A DNA stretch of 64,000 nt, from positions 1-64,000 of the forward strand of contig NZBF01000010.1 in assembly GCA_002687775.1 (NCBI GenBank), in the 5' to 3' direction. The position numbers were made by a program, and so were the translations under genes. The stretch is from Nanobdellota archaeon. GTDB taxonomy: Archaea; Nanoarchaeota; Nanoarchaeia; Woesearchaeales; GW2011-AR9. Below the pieces are notes generated by a model. It had not been told where the DNA came from. It saw only the letters and a list, made by a program, of their open reading frames with translations, and did not search any database. Positions 26,808-36,383 of the stretch are shown here, piece after piece; positions within the stretch are counted from its first letter, which is position 1, and the number at the start of each line of letters is the position of its first letter.

Positions 26808-27494
26808 TTATATTTTTGAAATAACTAGTTTGTTTACCTTTTTTCTAAATTTGTTGAATTTCTCCTTTTTTCGAGAGGTTGCCGTGTAACTTTCAATAAT
26901 GAGATCAAGCATTTTTATTTTTCTTGGATGCTTAAATCCTATTTTTTCTTTGAAAAGAATGAAATTTTCCCTACCAGTAACACTTAAAGCGGATGTTTTA
27001 TCCCTATTGCCCAGGGGATCATTCCTAATTATTTTGTTGGAGATTATTCCAACTTTGTATAATTCCTCTTTGATTTGAATAAGAATCTTACGGGAATTTG
27101 AACTAATTGTAACATTTCTTTTCCACTCGTTAGTTTTCCTATTTAATCTTAAAGCAGCACAACCCTCGTCATCATAAAATGCGCGAATGAATTCCTTTAA
27201 TGCTATACCGCCTGTTTGGATAACTCTCTTAGGAATCGTTATATCTTGACTCTTGTAACTATTTTGGTATCCTAAAAGGATAGTAACGACATCTTTACCA
27301 GGAATTGAAATGTAAGGTGTTCCGCTACTCATTAATCCTTCTGATAGAGTTCTATTTCCAAATTCACTCTTGATATCATTTTTGAACTCTTCCATCAATG
27401 TTGAGCACTTGTTGAAATACATTATTTGATGTTTCCCCAGGTACCCATCACCACCCACTTTAGCGATTATTCTTGCCATCTGTTCAGATATCAT
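26808..27494 (-). CDS. LAGLIDADG homing endonuclease (HEG1)
   Basis: 228 residues. Two LAGLIDADG-type helices: IIAKVGGDGYLG (Asp16) and KEFIRAFYDDEGCA, separated by about 100 residues, as in single-chain enzymes. Such proteins cut long DNA sites and spread their own gene. GTGGAGGTAAAGAATATG provides a Shine-Dalgarno for ATG 27494. The leader and upstream 20-bp element are shared with the endonuclease at 55943. It is free-standing, not in an intron or intein that I can see, and ends three bases from the 5S rRNA. Confidence 0.8.
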   Translation of the reverse strand: MISEQMARIIAKVGGDGYLGKHQIMYFNKCSTLMEEFKNDIKSEFGNRTLSEGLMSSGTPYISIPGKDVVTILLGYQNSYKSQDITIPKRVIQTGGIALKEFIRAFYDDEGCAALRLNRKTNEWKRNVTISSNSRKILIQIKEELYKVGIISNKIIRNDPLGNRDKTSALSVTGRENFILFKEKIGFKHPRKIKMLDLIIESYTATSRKKEKFNKFRKKVNKLVISKI

Positions 27495-27670
27495 ATTCTT
27501 TACCTCCACGTTTTCTGCTTTGTCAAAACGTGGAATTTTCCAGAAAAAGAGTCAGGGAGCGAAACTCACAAAAAAGTATTTGGTATTAGCCGATAACTTT
27601 TTGTTAAGAGTTTTGCGTGGTCTCTTTTTCTTTATTTGAGAACGTGCTCCTATATAAATTCCGTCTCTAT
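27495..27670 (-). promoter_or_regulatory. Promoter and structured leader of HEG1
   Basis: This gene-free stretch holds, in transcript order, a TATA box (about 27648-27657) and a leader of roughly 130 nt. Block 27537-27636 matches 57149-57262 before the other intact endonuclease. In RNA sense GAAAAAGAG near its start can pair with CTCTTTTTC near its end, and CCACGTTTT pairs with AAAACGTGG just before the start, covering part of the Shine-Dalgarno. 27690-27840 holds the divergent promoter of the next gene (TATA near 27783). Confidence 0.6.
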
Positions 27671-27688
27671 GTCCAGTGACCAGTGGAC
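27671..27688. repeat. 18-bp quasi-palindrome, copy 1
   Basis: GTCCAGTGACCAGTGGAC. The identical 18 bases recur at 34611-34628 and 57299-57316, each time upstream of the TATA box of a LAGLIDADG gene; the preceding AT is shared too. Fourteen of 18 positions match its own reverse complement. Likely a protein-binding site. Confidence 0.8.
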
Positions 27689-27840
27689 TGATTCTTAAAA
27701 ATTCTAAGCAGAGATTTCATTACAGATGATTTTCTAACTGAACAAACTTATTTTTCTCATCCATATCCCTTTTCCACAATGCTTATAAAATGAAATAAAA
27801 GCATTTCATAAAAGATGGTGACGAAAAAAGGTGATGCGTG

Positions 27841-29271
27841 ATGGTAACAGCAATTATTCTGGCCGGTGGATTAGGTACTCGGTTACGTCCGTTAACTGAA
27901 GAAACGCCGAAACCACTTCTCCCAATAAAAGGAAAACCGATAGTTGAACATCTCATTGAAAATTTGAAACATAACGGAGTTACTGACATAATTCTTTCAA
28001 TTGGATATAAAGCTGAACAAATACAACAGTATTTTGGAGATGGGGAAAAATTTGGTGTGAATATTACCTATTCCATTGAAGATGAACCACTAGGAACTGG
28101 CGGTGCTATTAAACAAGCGTCAAAAAATTTGCAGAACCCGTTCATTCTTCTTTGGGGAGATAACTTGATGGATCTTAACATTGACAAAATGATTCATGAA
28201 TATCAAATGACTTCCGCTCCCCTGTTAATGACATTAACACCACGGGAAGATGTTGAACATTTTGGCGTGGCGAAGTTGGATGGAAATACCATTGTTTCCT
28301 TTGTTGAAAAACCAAACAGAGAAGATGCACCAAGTAATTTAATTAACGCTGGTGGATTTATTGTTGATCCGAAAGTATTGGAGATGTTACCAGAAGGTAA
28401 ATCATCTATTGAAAAAGATTGTTTTGAAAAGATAGCTTCAGAAGGAAAAATTTCCGCTTTTGTGCATGATAAACAATGGTTGCCTACAGATACTTTAGAG
28501 AAGTATAACTATGCTAACAATTATTTCCAACCATTAATTAATTTTGAAAATAAAAAAATAATCATGGCGGACGTTGACGATACTACTTGTGACAGTTGTC
28601 AATTAATTTCTGAACCAATGGCGCAACAAATTTCAACAATGATTCAGAATGGTTACACGTTTGCATTTATTAGCGGTACAGATTCTGAAAATTTAATGAA
28701 AATGATTTCTTCAAAAGTTAAAGAGGAACATCATATTTTGGGAGCTACTGGAACCAATTACACATATGTAAAGAACGGGTTAACGGAAGAGCAGTATAGT
28801 CAACTATTAACTGGTGAACAGAAAAATCTTATTTTCAGTGCTGTCAATTCCATGATTGAAGAGTTTAGTTTAGAACCGGCTACTTCACGAGAAGATCAAA
28901 TAATGGATAGGGGGTCGCAAATTACTCTTTCAACGTTAGGAAGAAATGCACCATCCATTGTGAAAGCTGCATACGATCCAGATGGAAATAAAAGAAAACG
29001 AATGGTAACGTATTTACGGCAATTCTTATCGTCTGAAGTATTTGACATTCACATTGGTGGGACTACTTCAGTAGATATCACACAGAAAGGAACAGATAAA
29101 GAAAAAGGAATTAGAGAATTTTTAGCATTCCATAATTACGATGCAAAGGATGTCATTTATTTTGGTGACAAAATTTACCCGGGAGGGAATGATTATGCTG
29201 CTTTGAGAATTGTTGATTGTATTTCTGTGAAGAACCCTGAAGAAACATTATTGAGGTTGAAAGAATTATGA
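27841..29271 (+). CDS. Sugar-1-phosphate nucleotidyltransferase fused to eukaryotic-type phosphomannomutase
   Basis: 476 residues. Residues 1-235: nucleotidyltransferase with LAGGLGTRLRPLTEETPKP and FVEKP, of the mannose-1-phosphate guanylyltransferase group. Residues 236-476: HAD enzyme with MADVDDTT (nucleophile Asp244, Asp246), GGTTSVDITQKGTDKEKG and YFGDKIYPGGNDY, the hallmarks of PMM1/2-type phosphomannomutase. One chain could turn mannose-6-phosphate into GDP-mannose. GGTGATG precedes ATG 27841; GTG 27838 is adjacent. Overlaps the Nudix gene by four bases. Confidence 0.85.
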   Translation: MVTAIILAGGLGTRLRPLTEETPKPLLPIKGKPIVEHLIENLKHNGVTDIILSIGYKAEQIQQYFGDGEKFGVNITYSIEDEPLGTGGAIKQASKNLQNPFILLWGDNLMDLNIDKMIHEYQMTSAPLLMTLTPREDVEHFGVAKLDGNTIVSFVEKPNREDAPSNLINAGGFIVDPKVLEMLPEGKSSIEKDCFEKIASEGKISAFVHDKQWLPTDTLEKYNYANNYFQPLINFENKKIIMADVDDTTCDSCQLISEPMAQQISTMIQNGYTFAFISGTDSENLMKMISSKVKEEHHILGATGTNYTYVKNGLTEEQYSQLLTGEQKNLIFSAVNSMIEEFSLEPATSREDQIMDRGSQITLSTLGRNAPSIVKAAYDPDGNKRKRMVTYLRQFLSSEVFDIHIGGTTSVDITQKGTDKEKGIREFLAFHNYDAKDVIYFGDKIYPGGNDYAALRIVDCISVKNPEETLLRLKEL

Positions 29272-29741
29272 GTCATGAAGATTTTATTGCACATCCGAAA
29301 GGTTCTATTCCTACTGGATCATTTTGTAAATCCTGCATGAGATATAATTCTCGATATAGTGTTGTGGATGCTCTTATTATGCGTGATGAAAAAATATTAC
29401 TTATGAAACGTGCGACTAATCCAAAGAAAGGATGGTGGGCATTTTCCGGTGGATTTATTGATTGGGATGAAACTCTTGAGCAAGCGTGTGTACGGGAAGT
29501 CAAAGAAGAAGTTGGTTTAGTTTCTAAAAGTGTGAAATTGTTCGGTGTGTATTCAAGTCCTTCACGAGATTCAGATGGAAGTCAGAAAATAAGTCATTGC
29601 TACATTGTTGAAACTGAAGGGGAAGTGAGTATTGATCCGAGTGAAGTTATTGAGGTTCAATGGTTCTATTTGGATAATTTACCTTCAGACATCGCGTTTG
29701 ATCATCGTCAAATGATTGAAGATTATAAGAAGACGTTGTAA
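29268..29741 (+). CDS. Nudix hydrolase with N-terminal CxxC
   Basis: 157 residues. The Nudix box runs from GGFIDWDETLEQAC to REVKEEVGL, with all core Glu residues. An N-terminal FCKSCMRYN gives a Cys pair that may bind zinc as half of a ribbon. Nudix enzymes hydrolyse nucleoside diphosphates linked to another group. Coupled by ATGA overlap to the GDP-mannose fusion gene, so a GDP-sugar or sugar-nucleotide housecleaning role is reasonable but unproven. Confidence 0.85.
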   Translation: MSHEDFIAHPKGSIPTGSFCKSCMRYNSRYSVVDALIMRDEKILLMKRATNPKKGWWAFSGGFIDWDETLEQACVREVKEEVGLVSKSVKLFGVYSSPSRDSDGSQKISHCYIVETEGEVSIDPSEVIEVQWFYLDNLPSDIAFDHRQMIEDYKKTL

Positions 29742-29774
29742 AGATTTTTATATGATTTGAATTCTATAAACTAC

Positions 29775-30683
29775 ATGGATCAAGAAACTATTCAAAAATG
29801 TATCAAGGCTGGTAAAATAGCTGCTCAAGTTAGACGGGAAGGTGCAAAGAAATTGGCAGTTGTTGGCACATCATTCGTGGAAGTAATGGATTATTGTGAG
29901 AAAAAGATTCTTGAATTAGGAGGGGGTATCGCTTGGGCACAGATGGCACTTAACGATACTGCAGCGCATTACTGCCCTGAAGAAAATGATGAGTCAGTTT
30001 CGAAAGAAGGAGATTTAATAAAAATTGATATTGGAGTTCACATTGACGGATGGATTGCAGATAATGCCATGACGGTTGAGGTAGGTTCCAATGAATTTTC
30101 TGATATGATTAAAGCATCTCAAAATGCATTAAAAGCTGCCATTAAATTAGTTGAGCCAGGTCGCCAATTATGGGAACTTGGAGAAGCGCAATTATCTGAA
30201 GCGGAAGCATTAGGATTTACCACAGTAAAAAATCTTTCTGGACATACACTTGCACCATACACTGTTCATGCAGGAACATCAATACCTTCATTTAATACAA
30301 AAGATAAGAAAGAGTTACAAGAAGGATGGCAAATTGCTATTGAACCTTTCGTGACCAATGGTGATGGGTTGATTAAAGAGAAAGGAAAGGCGTCCATATT
30401 TATGGTTGAAAGTAACCGTGGTGTTCGTTCACCGTATGCACGAAAAATTTTAGATCAAGTGAAATCACAAAATGGATTGCCATTTACGACACGTTGGTTG
30501 ACTCGAACTTTAGGTCCTGGCGCTGCTGCATTAGGGTTGAGGGAATTAGAAAGAAGCGAAATTATCAAAGAATACCCGCCATTGGTTGAAATTTCTGGCG
30601 GTATGGTTACACAGTTTGAACATTCGATGATTGTACAAGATAAACCGTTGGTTTATACGAAACATGAAGATGATGATTGGTGA
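29775..30683 (+). CDS. map: Methionine aminopeptidase, type II
   Basis: 302 residues. Metal ligands in order: IDIGVHIDGWIAD (Asp85, Asp96), SGHTLAPY (His157), IAIEPF (Glu) and TQFEHSM (Glu). A helical insertion between the His and last Glu regions marks type II, as in archaea and eukaryotes. It removes the initiator Met from new proteins. ATG 29775 starts the conserved N-terminal helix; TTG 29757 is 18 bases upstream. Confidence 0.93.
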   Translation: MDQETIQKCIKAGKIAAQVRREGAKKLAVVGTSFVEVMDYCEKKILELGGGIAWAQMALNDTAAHYCPEENDESVSKEGDLIKIDIGVHIDGWIADNAMTVEVGSNEFSDMIKASQNALKAAIKLVEPGRQLWELGEAQLSEAEALGFTTVKNLSGHTLAPYTVHAGTSIPSFNTKDKKELQEGWQIAIEPFVTNGDGLIKEKGKASIFMVESNRGVRSPYARKILDQVKSQNGLPFTTRWLTRTLGPGAAALGLRELERSEIIKEYPPLVEISGGMVTQFEHSMIVQDKPLVYTKHEDDDW

Positions 30684-30723
30684 GAATTAAACAGTAAAAT
30701 ATAAATAAACTAACCAATTCTAG

Positions 30724-30957
<234 letters not shown>

Positions 30958-30959
30958 CA

Positions 30960-31313
30960 ATGCATTTCAAACTAGATGAAAATATACCCATTCCATTGAC
31001 TAGATTAATTAAAAGAAAAGACCACACAGTAAGTAGCGTATTCTCGGAAAATATTTCCGGCATTAATGATAAAGAATTACTCAAAATTTGTAAAAAAAGT
31101 AACTTTATTCTTATTACATTGGACAAAGATTTTGTTAACGTACAGGCATACCCTCCCTCAAATTATCCAGGAATAATAGTTTTGAAATTGAAAAGTCAAG
31201 GAACATTATCTGTTATAGATGCATTTGAAAATTTCATGAATGAAGTTCCTTTGGAACGTGCAAAGAATTCATTAATAATTATTGAAGAAAAGAATATCCG
31301 TATTAGGACGTGA
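30960..31313 (+). CDS. DUF5615 PIN-like toxin
   Basis: 117 residues. MHFKLDENIPIPL has the first Asp/Glu; GINDKELLKICKKSNFILITLDKDF carries the central Asp residues; GIIVLKLKSQG is the usual strand. Predicted RNase, second gene of a DUF433/DUF5615 toxin-antitoxin pair. Start two bases after the antitoxin stop. Confidence 0.83.
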   Translation: MHFKLDENIPIPLTRLIKRKDHTVSSVFSENISGINDKELLKICKKSNFILITLDKDFVNVQAYPPSNYPGIIVLKLKSQGTLSVIDAFENFMNEVPLERAKNSLIIIEEKNIRIRT

Positions 31314-31368
31314 TGATTGGTAGACTTACTAAATCTTTATATTTTTTATATACATTACCTAAGTATAC

Positions 31369-32169
31369 ATGGGCCTGAGGGAACTAGTTCTTGCTGCAGC
31401 AATTGCATTCGCACCTGCGACAGCTTTGGGTCAAGAGCAGCCAAAAAAAGAAATAGTAACGAAAGAAGTTAAACAAAAAGAAGAACACTTGAATTTAGCT
31501 CTAAAATATGGAACGACATTCTTTAATAATAGGTGGTATGAAAATAGAAGTGTTGCCATGGGACTCAATGGGTACTTAATTGAGTTCAGATTTCGAAAGG
31601 AAGAAACAACACGTACTTCTGAAGAAGAATTAAAGGTTGCCGGACTGAAGCAGCAAGGTACACAGCACACCCGAGATTATCAAGCAGACGTTACTTTTGG
31701 TTATGAATTGTTTGAATTTGGTAGAAATTTGTATACCATTAAATTTTTTGGACATGTGGTGGGTGGACTACAATTGGAATCAAATGCTTTGAAGTTAAAA
31801 GAAGGAGGGAAGAAATTACCTGGAGAACTAGATTTAGATTTATTGCTTGGAAGTGGAGCTCGAGCAGAAACAGTTTTTCATTTGCCTAAACGTTGGACAT
31901 TTATTCCCCTTGCAGTTGGTTTTGGCGGGACGTTGGAAAGATTAGACAAAAGTATCAAAGAAGAAATGCGTAGCGATGGCGCAGATGTGATGAATATGCT
32001 CTTTGTTCGGAATGCTATTAACGATAACAAGGGATTAATTTACGATTTTGCAGATGTCTTGGATGAACGCATGAAAAGTGGCCGTGAATATTTGATTGGT
32101 GAAGGATTTAACGAATATCAAAGTTTAGATGATGAGAATACATTCAAAGTAATTTTAGGGTCTGGATAA
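31369..32169 (+). CDS. Secreted protein of unknown function, beta-rich
   Basis: 266 residues. A signal peptide (LVLAAAIAFAPATALG) without lipobox Cys, a charged linker, then alternating strands such as NLALKYGTTFF, GYLIEFRFRK, YQADVTFGYELF, YTIKFFGHVVGGL and LLLGSGARAETVFHL. The pattern resembles an outer-membrane-type barrel, which would be unexpected in an archaeon; a soluble beta-sandwich is equally possible. No family recognised. TATA TATATACA is about 25 bases upstream. Confidence 0.6.
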   Translation: MGLRELVLAAAIAFAPATALGQEQPKKEIVTKEVKQKEEHLNLALKYGTTFFNNRWYENRSVAMGLNGYLIEFRFRKEETTRTSEEELKVAGLKQQGTQHTRDYQADVTFGYELFEFGRNLYTIKFFGHVVGGLQLESNALKLKEGGKKLPGELDLDLLLGSGARAETVFHLPKRWTFIPLAVGFGGTLERLDKSIKEEMRSDGADVMNMLFVRNAINDNKGLIYDFADVLDERMKSGREYLIGEGFNEYQSLDDENTFKVILGSG

Positions 32170-32224
32170 AATGACAATTGACAATAAAGTTAAGGAAATA
32201 TGGGTAGTAAGTGGGAGAAGTAAT

Positions 32225-32386
32225 TCACTTCTTCATTCGAGGTAATATCTTATACGCAAAAATCGCAGCAAGAATGATAATTGCCCAAAAGATAATATCA
32301 GTGATTATTCTTAACGCGAATAAGATTAAATTCAGAATAAGTATAACAAGTACCAGCATTCCAATCCATTTAACGACATCTTTCAT
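32225..32386 (-). CDS. 53-residue membrane protein coupled to hisS
   Basis: A short frame: after MKDVVKWIG come two hydrophobic segments separated by LRIITD, ending in a basic KILPRMKK. Its ATG overlaps the hisS stop (ATGA at 32383-32386), so it would be translated by ribosomes finishing HisRS. Ends inside the gap before the 31369 gene. No family recognised; the coupling and clean hydrophobic pattern support a real gene. Confidence 0.55.
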   Translation of the reverse strand: MKDVVKWIGMLVLVILILNLILFALRIITDIIFWAIIILAAIFAYKILPRMKK

Positions 32387-33636
32387 AATTTCTTAATTAC
32401 CTGGTTTACCGTGAGTAATTCTTCTTTACCAGTTTTCATATTTTTCAATGTTACTTTCTTCTTTGCTAATTCTCTTTTACCAACAATGAGAACGTAAGGG
32501 ATTCCTAATGCATCAGCGTAATCCAATCCTTTGCTAATACTTTTGTCAGAAATGTCTGAATTGATTCCTGCTTTTCTTAGTTGTTGCACTATTCCTAAAC
32601 ATTCATTTTCTGTTTTTATTGGAAGGACGTATACTTGTGTTTTTGTTTTTTCTAACAGTTTTGTTTTTTCTTTCAACACTTCCATAATGGGAACAATGCC
32701 AAAAGATAATCCTACAGCAGGAACGATTTTATCACCAATGAATTTACCAATCATGTCATCCCATCTTCCTCCTGCTGAAAGAGATGATGTTACTTTTGAT
32801 TTATTAGCAAACGCTTCAAAGACAGTTCCGGTGTAATAGGCCAAGCCTCTTGCTAACGCAACATCAAAATCTACTTTAACATTCATTTGTTTCAGGTAAG
32901 AGAAGACTTCTTCTAATTCTTTGATTCCTTCAAGAGCTTCCTCATCAGTAAGCTTTTTCTTTAATGAAGATATTGTTGCTCTACTTGAAACAAAAGTGAA
33001 AATTGCGTCTATTTGTTTTTTTGTGAATTTCCGTTCTCTTAACTCTTTTTGTACACCAGTTTTCCCAATCTTATCCAATTTGTCAATGGCAATAATAGCA
33101 TCCTGTTTCTTGTTTACATTGCACTGTGTCAAAATACCAGAAAGTAATTTTCTATTGTTGACTTTGATAGTTACAGGAATGTCTAACTTGATAAATCCTT
33201 CAGCAACCACTGCTAAGCATTCAGCGTCAGCTAACATTGAAGAATTGCCAATAATGTCAGCGTCACATTGCCAGAATTGTCTTACCCTTCCTGCTCTGAT
33301 AGGACCGTCTCTAAAAACAGGACCCATCTCAAATCGTTTGAAAGGCATCTTAATGGTTGGATTCATTGCCATGAATCGCGCTAAAGGAACTGTTAAATCG
33401 AAACGTAATCCTAACCGTCGCTTTCCCTGATCCTGAAGAGTGAAAGTTTCTCTCAATGCATCAGAATCTTCACCCGCAGCGAATTTAGATGCTAATGTTT
33501 CATACCGTTCAATGAGTGGAGTTTCTAATGGAGAAAATCCATACAGTTCAAACGTTTTTCTTAGCCTGTCGACTACTTTATTCTTCAAGATCTTTTCACT
33601 TGGTTCAATATCACACACTCCTTTTGCTAATTGCAT
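32383..33636 (-). CDS. hisS: Histidyl-tRNA synthetase
   Basis: 417 residues. Class II motifs: FKRFEMGPVFRDGPIRAGRVRQFWQCDADIIG (motif 2), GLAYYTGTVFEA (histidine A loop), and GLSFGIVPIMEVL (motif 3). The C-terminal anticodon-binding domain is VYVLPI to LKNM. ATG 33636 begins the conserved MQLAKGVCDI and follows GGTGG; TTG 33648 is less likely. The matching tRNA-His gene lies about 150 bases upstream on the same strand. Confidence 0.95.
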   Translation of the reverse strand: MQLAKGVCDIEPSEKILKNKVVDRLRKTFELYGFSPLETPLIERYETLASKFAAGEDSDALRETFTLQDQGKRRLGLRFDLTVPLARFMAMNPTIKMPFKRFEMGPVFRDGPIRAGRVRQFWQCDADIIGNSSMLADAECLAVVAEGFIKLDIPVTIKVNNRKLLSGILTQCNVNKKQDAIIAIDKLDKIGKTGVQKELRERKFTKKQIDAIFTFVSSRATISSLKKKLTDEEALEGIKELEEVFSYLKQMNVKVDFDVALARGLAYYTGTVFEAFANKSKVTSSLSAGGRWDDMIGKFIGDKIVPAVGLSFGIVPIMEVLKEKTKLLEKTKTQVYVLPIKTENECLGIVQQLRKAGINSDISDKSISKGLDYADALGIPYVLIVGKRELAKKKVTLKNMKTGKEELLTVNQVIKKL

Positions 33637-33787
33637 GTATACCACCAACTAAATTTTTGAGGTTTATATAGATTTTGAATAAAGTTAGCACTATAAAAAT
33701 TAAGAACAATGAATACAATCACTTGTTGTGCTTTTCATACAACTTCAAAAAGAGAGTTTTTATTTAAAATGTTTGTAAAAAAGAGAG

Positions 33788-33859
33788 GGCGATCATCGGG
33801 AGTTGAACCCGACCCTAAAGCGCCACAGGCTTCAATGCTACCGATACACCATGATCGCC
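33788..33859 (-). tRNA. trnH: tRNA-His (anticodon GTG)
   Basis: Folds as a cloverleaf: acceptor GCGATCA/TGATCGC with an extra G at -1 facing C73, the tRNA-His hallmark; D stem GTGT/GCAT; anticodon stem GAAGC/GCTTT with loop CTGTGGC (GTG); T arm TCGGG-TTCAACT-CCCGA. CCA is not encoded. TATA-like TTTAAATAAAA about 35 bases upstream. Same strand as hisS. Confidence 0.93.
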
Positions 33860-33891
33860 ATTAAACCATTCTTTCCACCGTTGGATTTTAT

Positions 33892-34566
33892 TTAAATGTT
33901 TCGGGCACTTTTTTCTTTACGCATTTTAATGTAACTTTCTATCTTTTCTCTTTTTCTTACAATGGCTATATGAGGAACAACATAATTACTAAAAAAATCA
34001 AAATTCTTTGGTGAAACATAAAACTCAATTACGTGACCGATTCCTTCAATCTTTCTTCCATTCAAAAAAGAAGTTCCGGCCCTTATGGTGTGAGAAACAC
34101 CAATATCCATACATTTGATTATTTCTTATTGTAATTTCTGAGCTTTTGATCCAGAACAAATTCTAATGAGACACTGAGGATATTGTTGTCTTTTCACAAC
34201 AACACTACCATCACCATCAATAACTCCGGCCAAATATGCACCAAAGAATTCATTATTGTCAACTATCCATTTTGGTGGTTTTGGTGGGTCAGAAAATTCA
34301 ATCTCAAGTTGATTAAACAGAGGTATCAATGCTTTTGCCCCGAAACCGTAAGTTTGAGATCTCTTTTTTTTGCTTTGCCAAGAATGTCCTTTCACTCCAA
34401 ATACCCTTTGAGATAAATTTCTAAATTTTTTAAGCATTTCCAAAGAAGGGTACCCTACACCCAATTCAATAGAATCATAAGTTTTATTTTTCTTTCTTTT
34501 CCTTCTAACAAATGAACCATCAGTCTGAACAACACCAATCCAGTAGGCTAAATTTGTAGATTTCAC
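33892..34566 (-). pseudogene. LAGLIDADG homing endonuclease broken by one in-frame stop (HEG3)
   Basis: Reading leftward from a GTG at 34566, 146 codons end in TAA (34126-34128); the same frame continues for five codons and then to 33892. Without the stop it would be about 224 residues. LAYWIGVVQTDGSF and GAYLAGVIDGDGSV are the two LAGLIDADG helices, both before the stop; the C-terminal DNA-binding half follows it. AGGTGA precedes the GTG. Either a nonsense-inactivated gene, a readthrough product or a sequencing error. Its promoter has the 18-bp element. Confidence 0.72.
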
Positions 34567-34579
34567 TAATCACCTAATA

Positions 34580-34628
34580 AAAAGTTAGAATATAAACCTT
34601 GTCCGCACATGTCCAGTGACCAGTGGAC
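34580..34628 (-). repeat. Promoter of HEG3 with 18-bp quasi-palindrome, copy 2
   Basis: GTCCAGTGACCAGTGGAC at 34611-34628 lies about 20 bases upstream of a TATA box (TTTATATTC, near 34588-34596). The longer stretch, from the TATA box to beyond the palindrome, is almost the same as 57271-57330 before HEG2. The thermosome stop codon is 25 bases beyond it. Confidence 0.75.
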
Positions 34629-34652
34629 GTTTGATTAAAATATTTAAGATAT

Positions 34653-36281
34653 CTACATCATACCGCCCATTGGTGGCATACCACCAGGTGGCATTGCAGG
34701 ACCGTTATTCTTAGAACTCAGAACAACGTCATCAATTCTTAAAATCATTTCAGCAACTTCAGCTGCAGAACTAATAGCTTGCGTTTTAATCTTTAATGGT
34801 TCGATAACACCCTTTTCCATGGCATTCATAACATCACCAGTAAACACATCAATACCGCTCCACTTATGCTGCTCATTTGCAGATCGTAATTTTGTCAACA
34901 CATCTATTGGATCTAATCCTGCATTTTCTGCAAGTGTCCGTGGGACAACTTCAACAGCGTCGGCAAATGCTTGTACTGCTAATTGTTCCCGACCTCGTAA
35001 TGAGGAAGCATATTGTCTAAGACCTTTTGCTAATTCAATTTCAGTAGCACCGGCACCAGCCACAATTTTTCCATCTCTTACAGTAGCGACAACGTCACCC
35101 AATGCATCTTCAACTGCACGTTTAATCTCTTCAACGACATGATCAGTTCCTCCTCGAACTAACAATGTAACAGCTTTCGGATTAACACATTGTTCAACGA
35201 AAATCATATCTTCATCACCAATCTTTTCAGCACGTACTAATCCAGCGTTTCCTAAATCTTCTGAAGTTAAATCATTCAAATTGCTGACTACTTTTCCGTT
35301 AGTTGCTTTTGCTAACTTTTCCATGTCAGATTTCTTAACTCTTCGAGCTGCTAAAATGTTTTCCTTTGCTAAGAAATGTTGTACCAAATCGTCGATACCC
35401 TTCTGACAAAAGACAACTGTGACACCAGCCATTCTTATTTTCTGCACCATGTCACGTAATGTTTTTTCTTCCTGATCTAAGAATGCTTGTAATTGGTTAG
35501 GATCAGTAATTTGAATTTTTGCATCAATTTCAGTATTTTTTATTTCCAATGAAAAGTCAAGTAATGCAATTTTTGCATTTTCAACTTTACTTGACATAGC
35601 ATCGTGAACTTTTTCTTTATCGATTAAAATACCCTGAATAAGTTCACTTTTGTCAGCTGGTGCTCCCACGCGTTTTTCTACTTTAACATTATCTCGTTCT
35701 ACAATGTTTCCGGTATCGTGACGTTCTGCGATACTTCGTACTGCTTTCACTGCAAGTGAAGCAAGATGTTCCTTCGCGGTTTCAGCACCTTTACCTGTCA
35801 TCGCAGTGATAGCAACTTTTTTCAACGTTTCTTCGTCCTCCAAAGTAACCATGTCAGCCATTCCAGTTAATAATTTCTGAGCGTGTTCCTCAGCAAGTCT
35901 ATATCCTCTCGCAATAATTGTTGGATGAATTTCTTGATCAAGTAAATCTTCAGCTTTCTTTAACAATTCTCCAGATAAAATAACGGCAGTTGTTGTTCCG
36001 TCACCGATAGCTTCCTCTTGAGCTTTCGCAACTTCCACAACCATTTTTGCAGCTGGATGTTCAATTTGCATTTCATTCAAAATAGTGACTCCGTCATTCG
36101 TTACTGTTACATCAGACATAGAATCAACAATCATTTTATCCATTCCTTTAGGACCTAATGTTGTTCGTACTGTCTGCGCGACAGCTTTCGCTGCAAGAAT
36201 GTTATTACGTTGTGCATCCTTACCAGTAGTTCTTTTGGTATCTTCCGGCATGATGAATATTGGTTGTACGTTTTGAGTCAT
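34653..36281 (-). CDS. ths: Thermosome subunit (group II chaperonin)
   Basis: 542 residues. LGPKGMDK (42-49), TNDG (61-64), GDGTTT (93-98) for ATP binding and hydrolysis, and the Gly/Met-rich tail ending GGMM. Forms a double-ring ATP-driven folding chamber in the cytosol. Full length. Possible TATA TTTATAAAAAAC near 36310. Only one subunit gene in the window. The endonuclease remnant starts downstream of its stop in the same direction. Confidence 0.96.
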   Translation of the reverse strand: MTQNVQPIFIMPEDTKRTTGKDAQRNNILAAKAVAQTVRTTLGPKGMDKMIVDSMSDVTVTNDGVTILNEMQIEHPAAKMVVEVAKAQEEAIGDGTTTAVILSGELLKKAEDLLDQEIHPTIIARGYRLAEEHAQKLLTGMADMVTLEDEETLKKVAITAMTGKGAETAKEHLASLAVKAVRSIAERHDTGNIVERDNVKVEKRVGAPADKSELIQGILIDKEKVHDAMSSKVENAKIALLDFSLEIKNTEIDAKIQITDPNQLQAFLDQEEKTLRDMVQKIRMAGVTVVFCQKGIDDLVQHFLAKENILAARRVKKSDMEKLAKATNGKVVSNLNDLTSEDLGNAGLVRAEKIGDEDMIFVEQCVNPKAVTLLVRGGTDHVVEEIKRAVEDALGDVVATVRDGKIVAGAGATEIELAKGLRQYASSLRGREQLAVQAFADAVEVVPRTLAENAGLDPIDVLTKLRSANEQHKWSGIDVFTGDVMNAMEKGVIEPLKIKTQAISSAAEVAEMILRIDDVVLSSKNNGPAMPPGGMPPMGGMM

Positions 36282-36383
36282 TTTGTATGATAAAAATTTG
36301 ATGTTGTTTTTTATAAAGGTTGTGTACTAAAATTGTTTTTGAGTATCATAATGCTTAAATAGGGAATGTGGGTTTTCCTTTTT

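Noticed and set aside
26808..27494. HEG1 as part of an rRNA intron in 5S
   Set aside because: The gene is on the opposite strand and outside the 5S sequence, which is complete with pairing ends.
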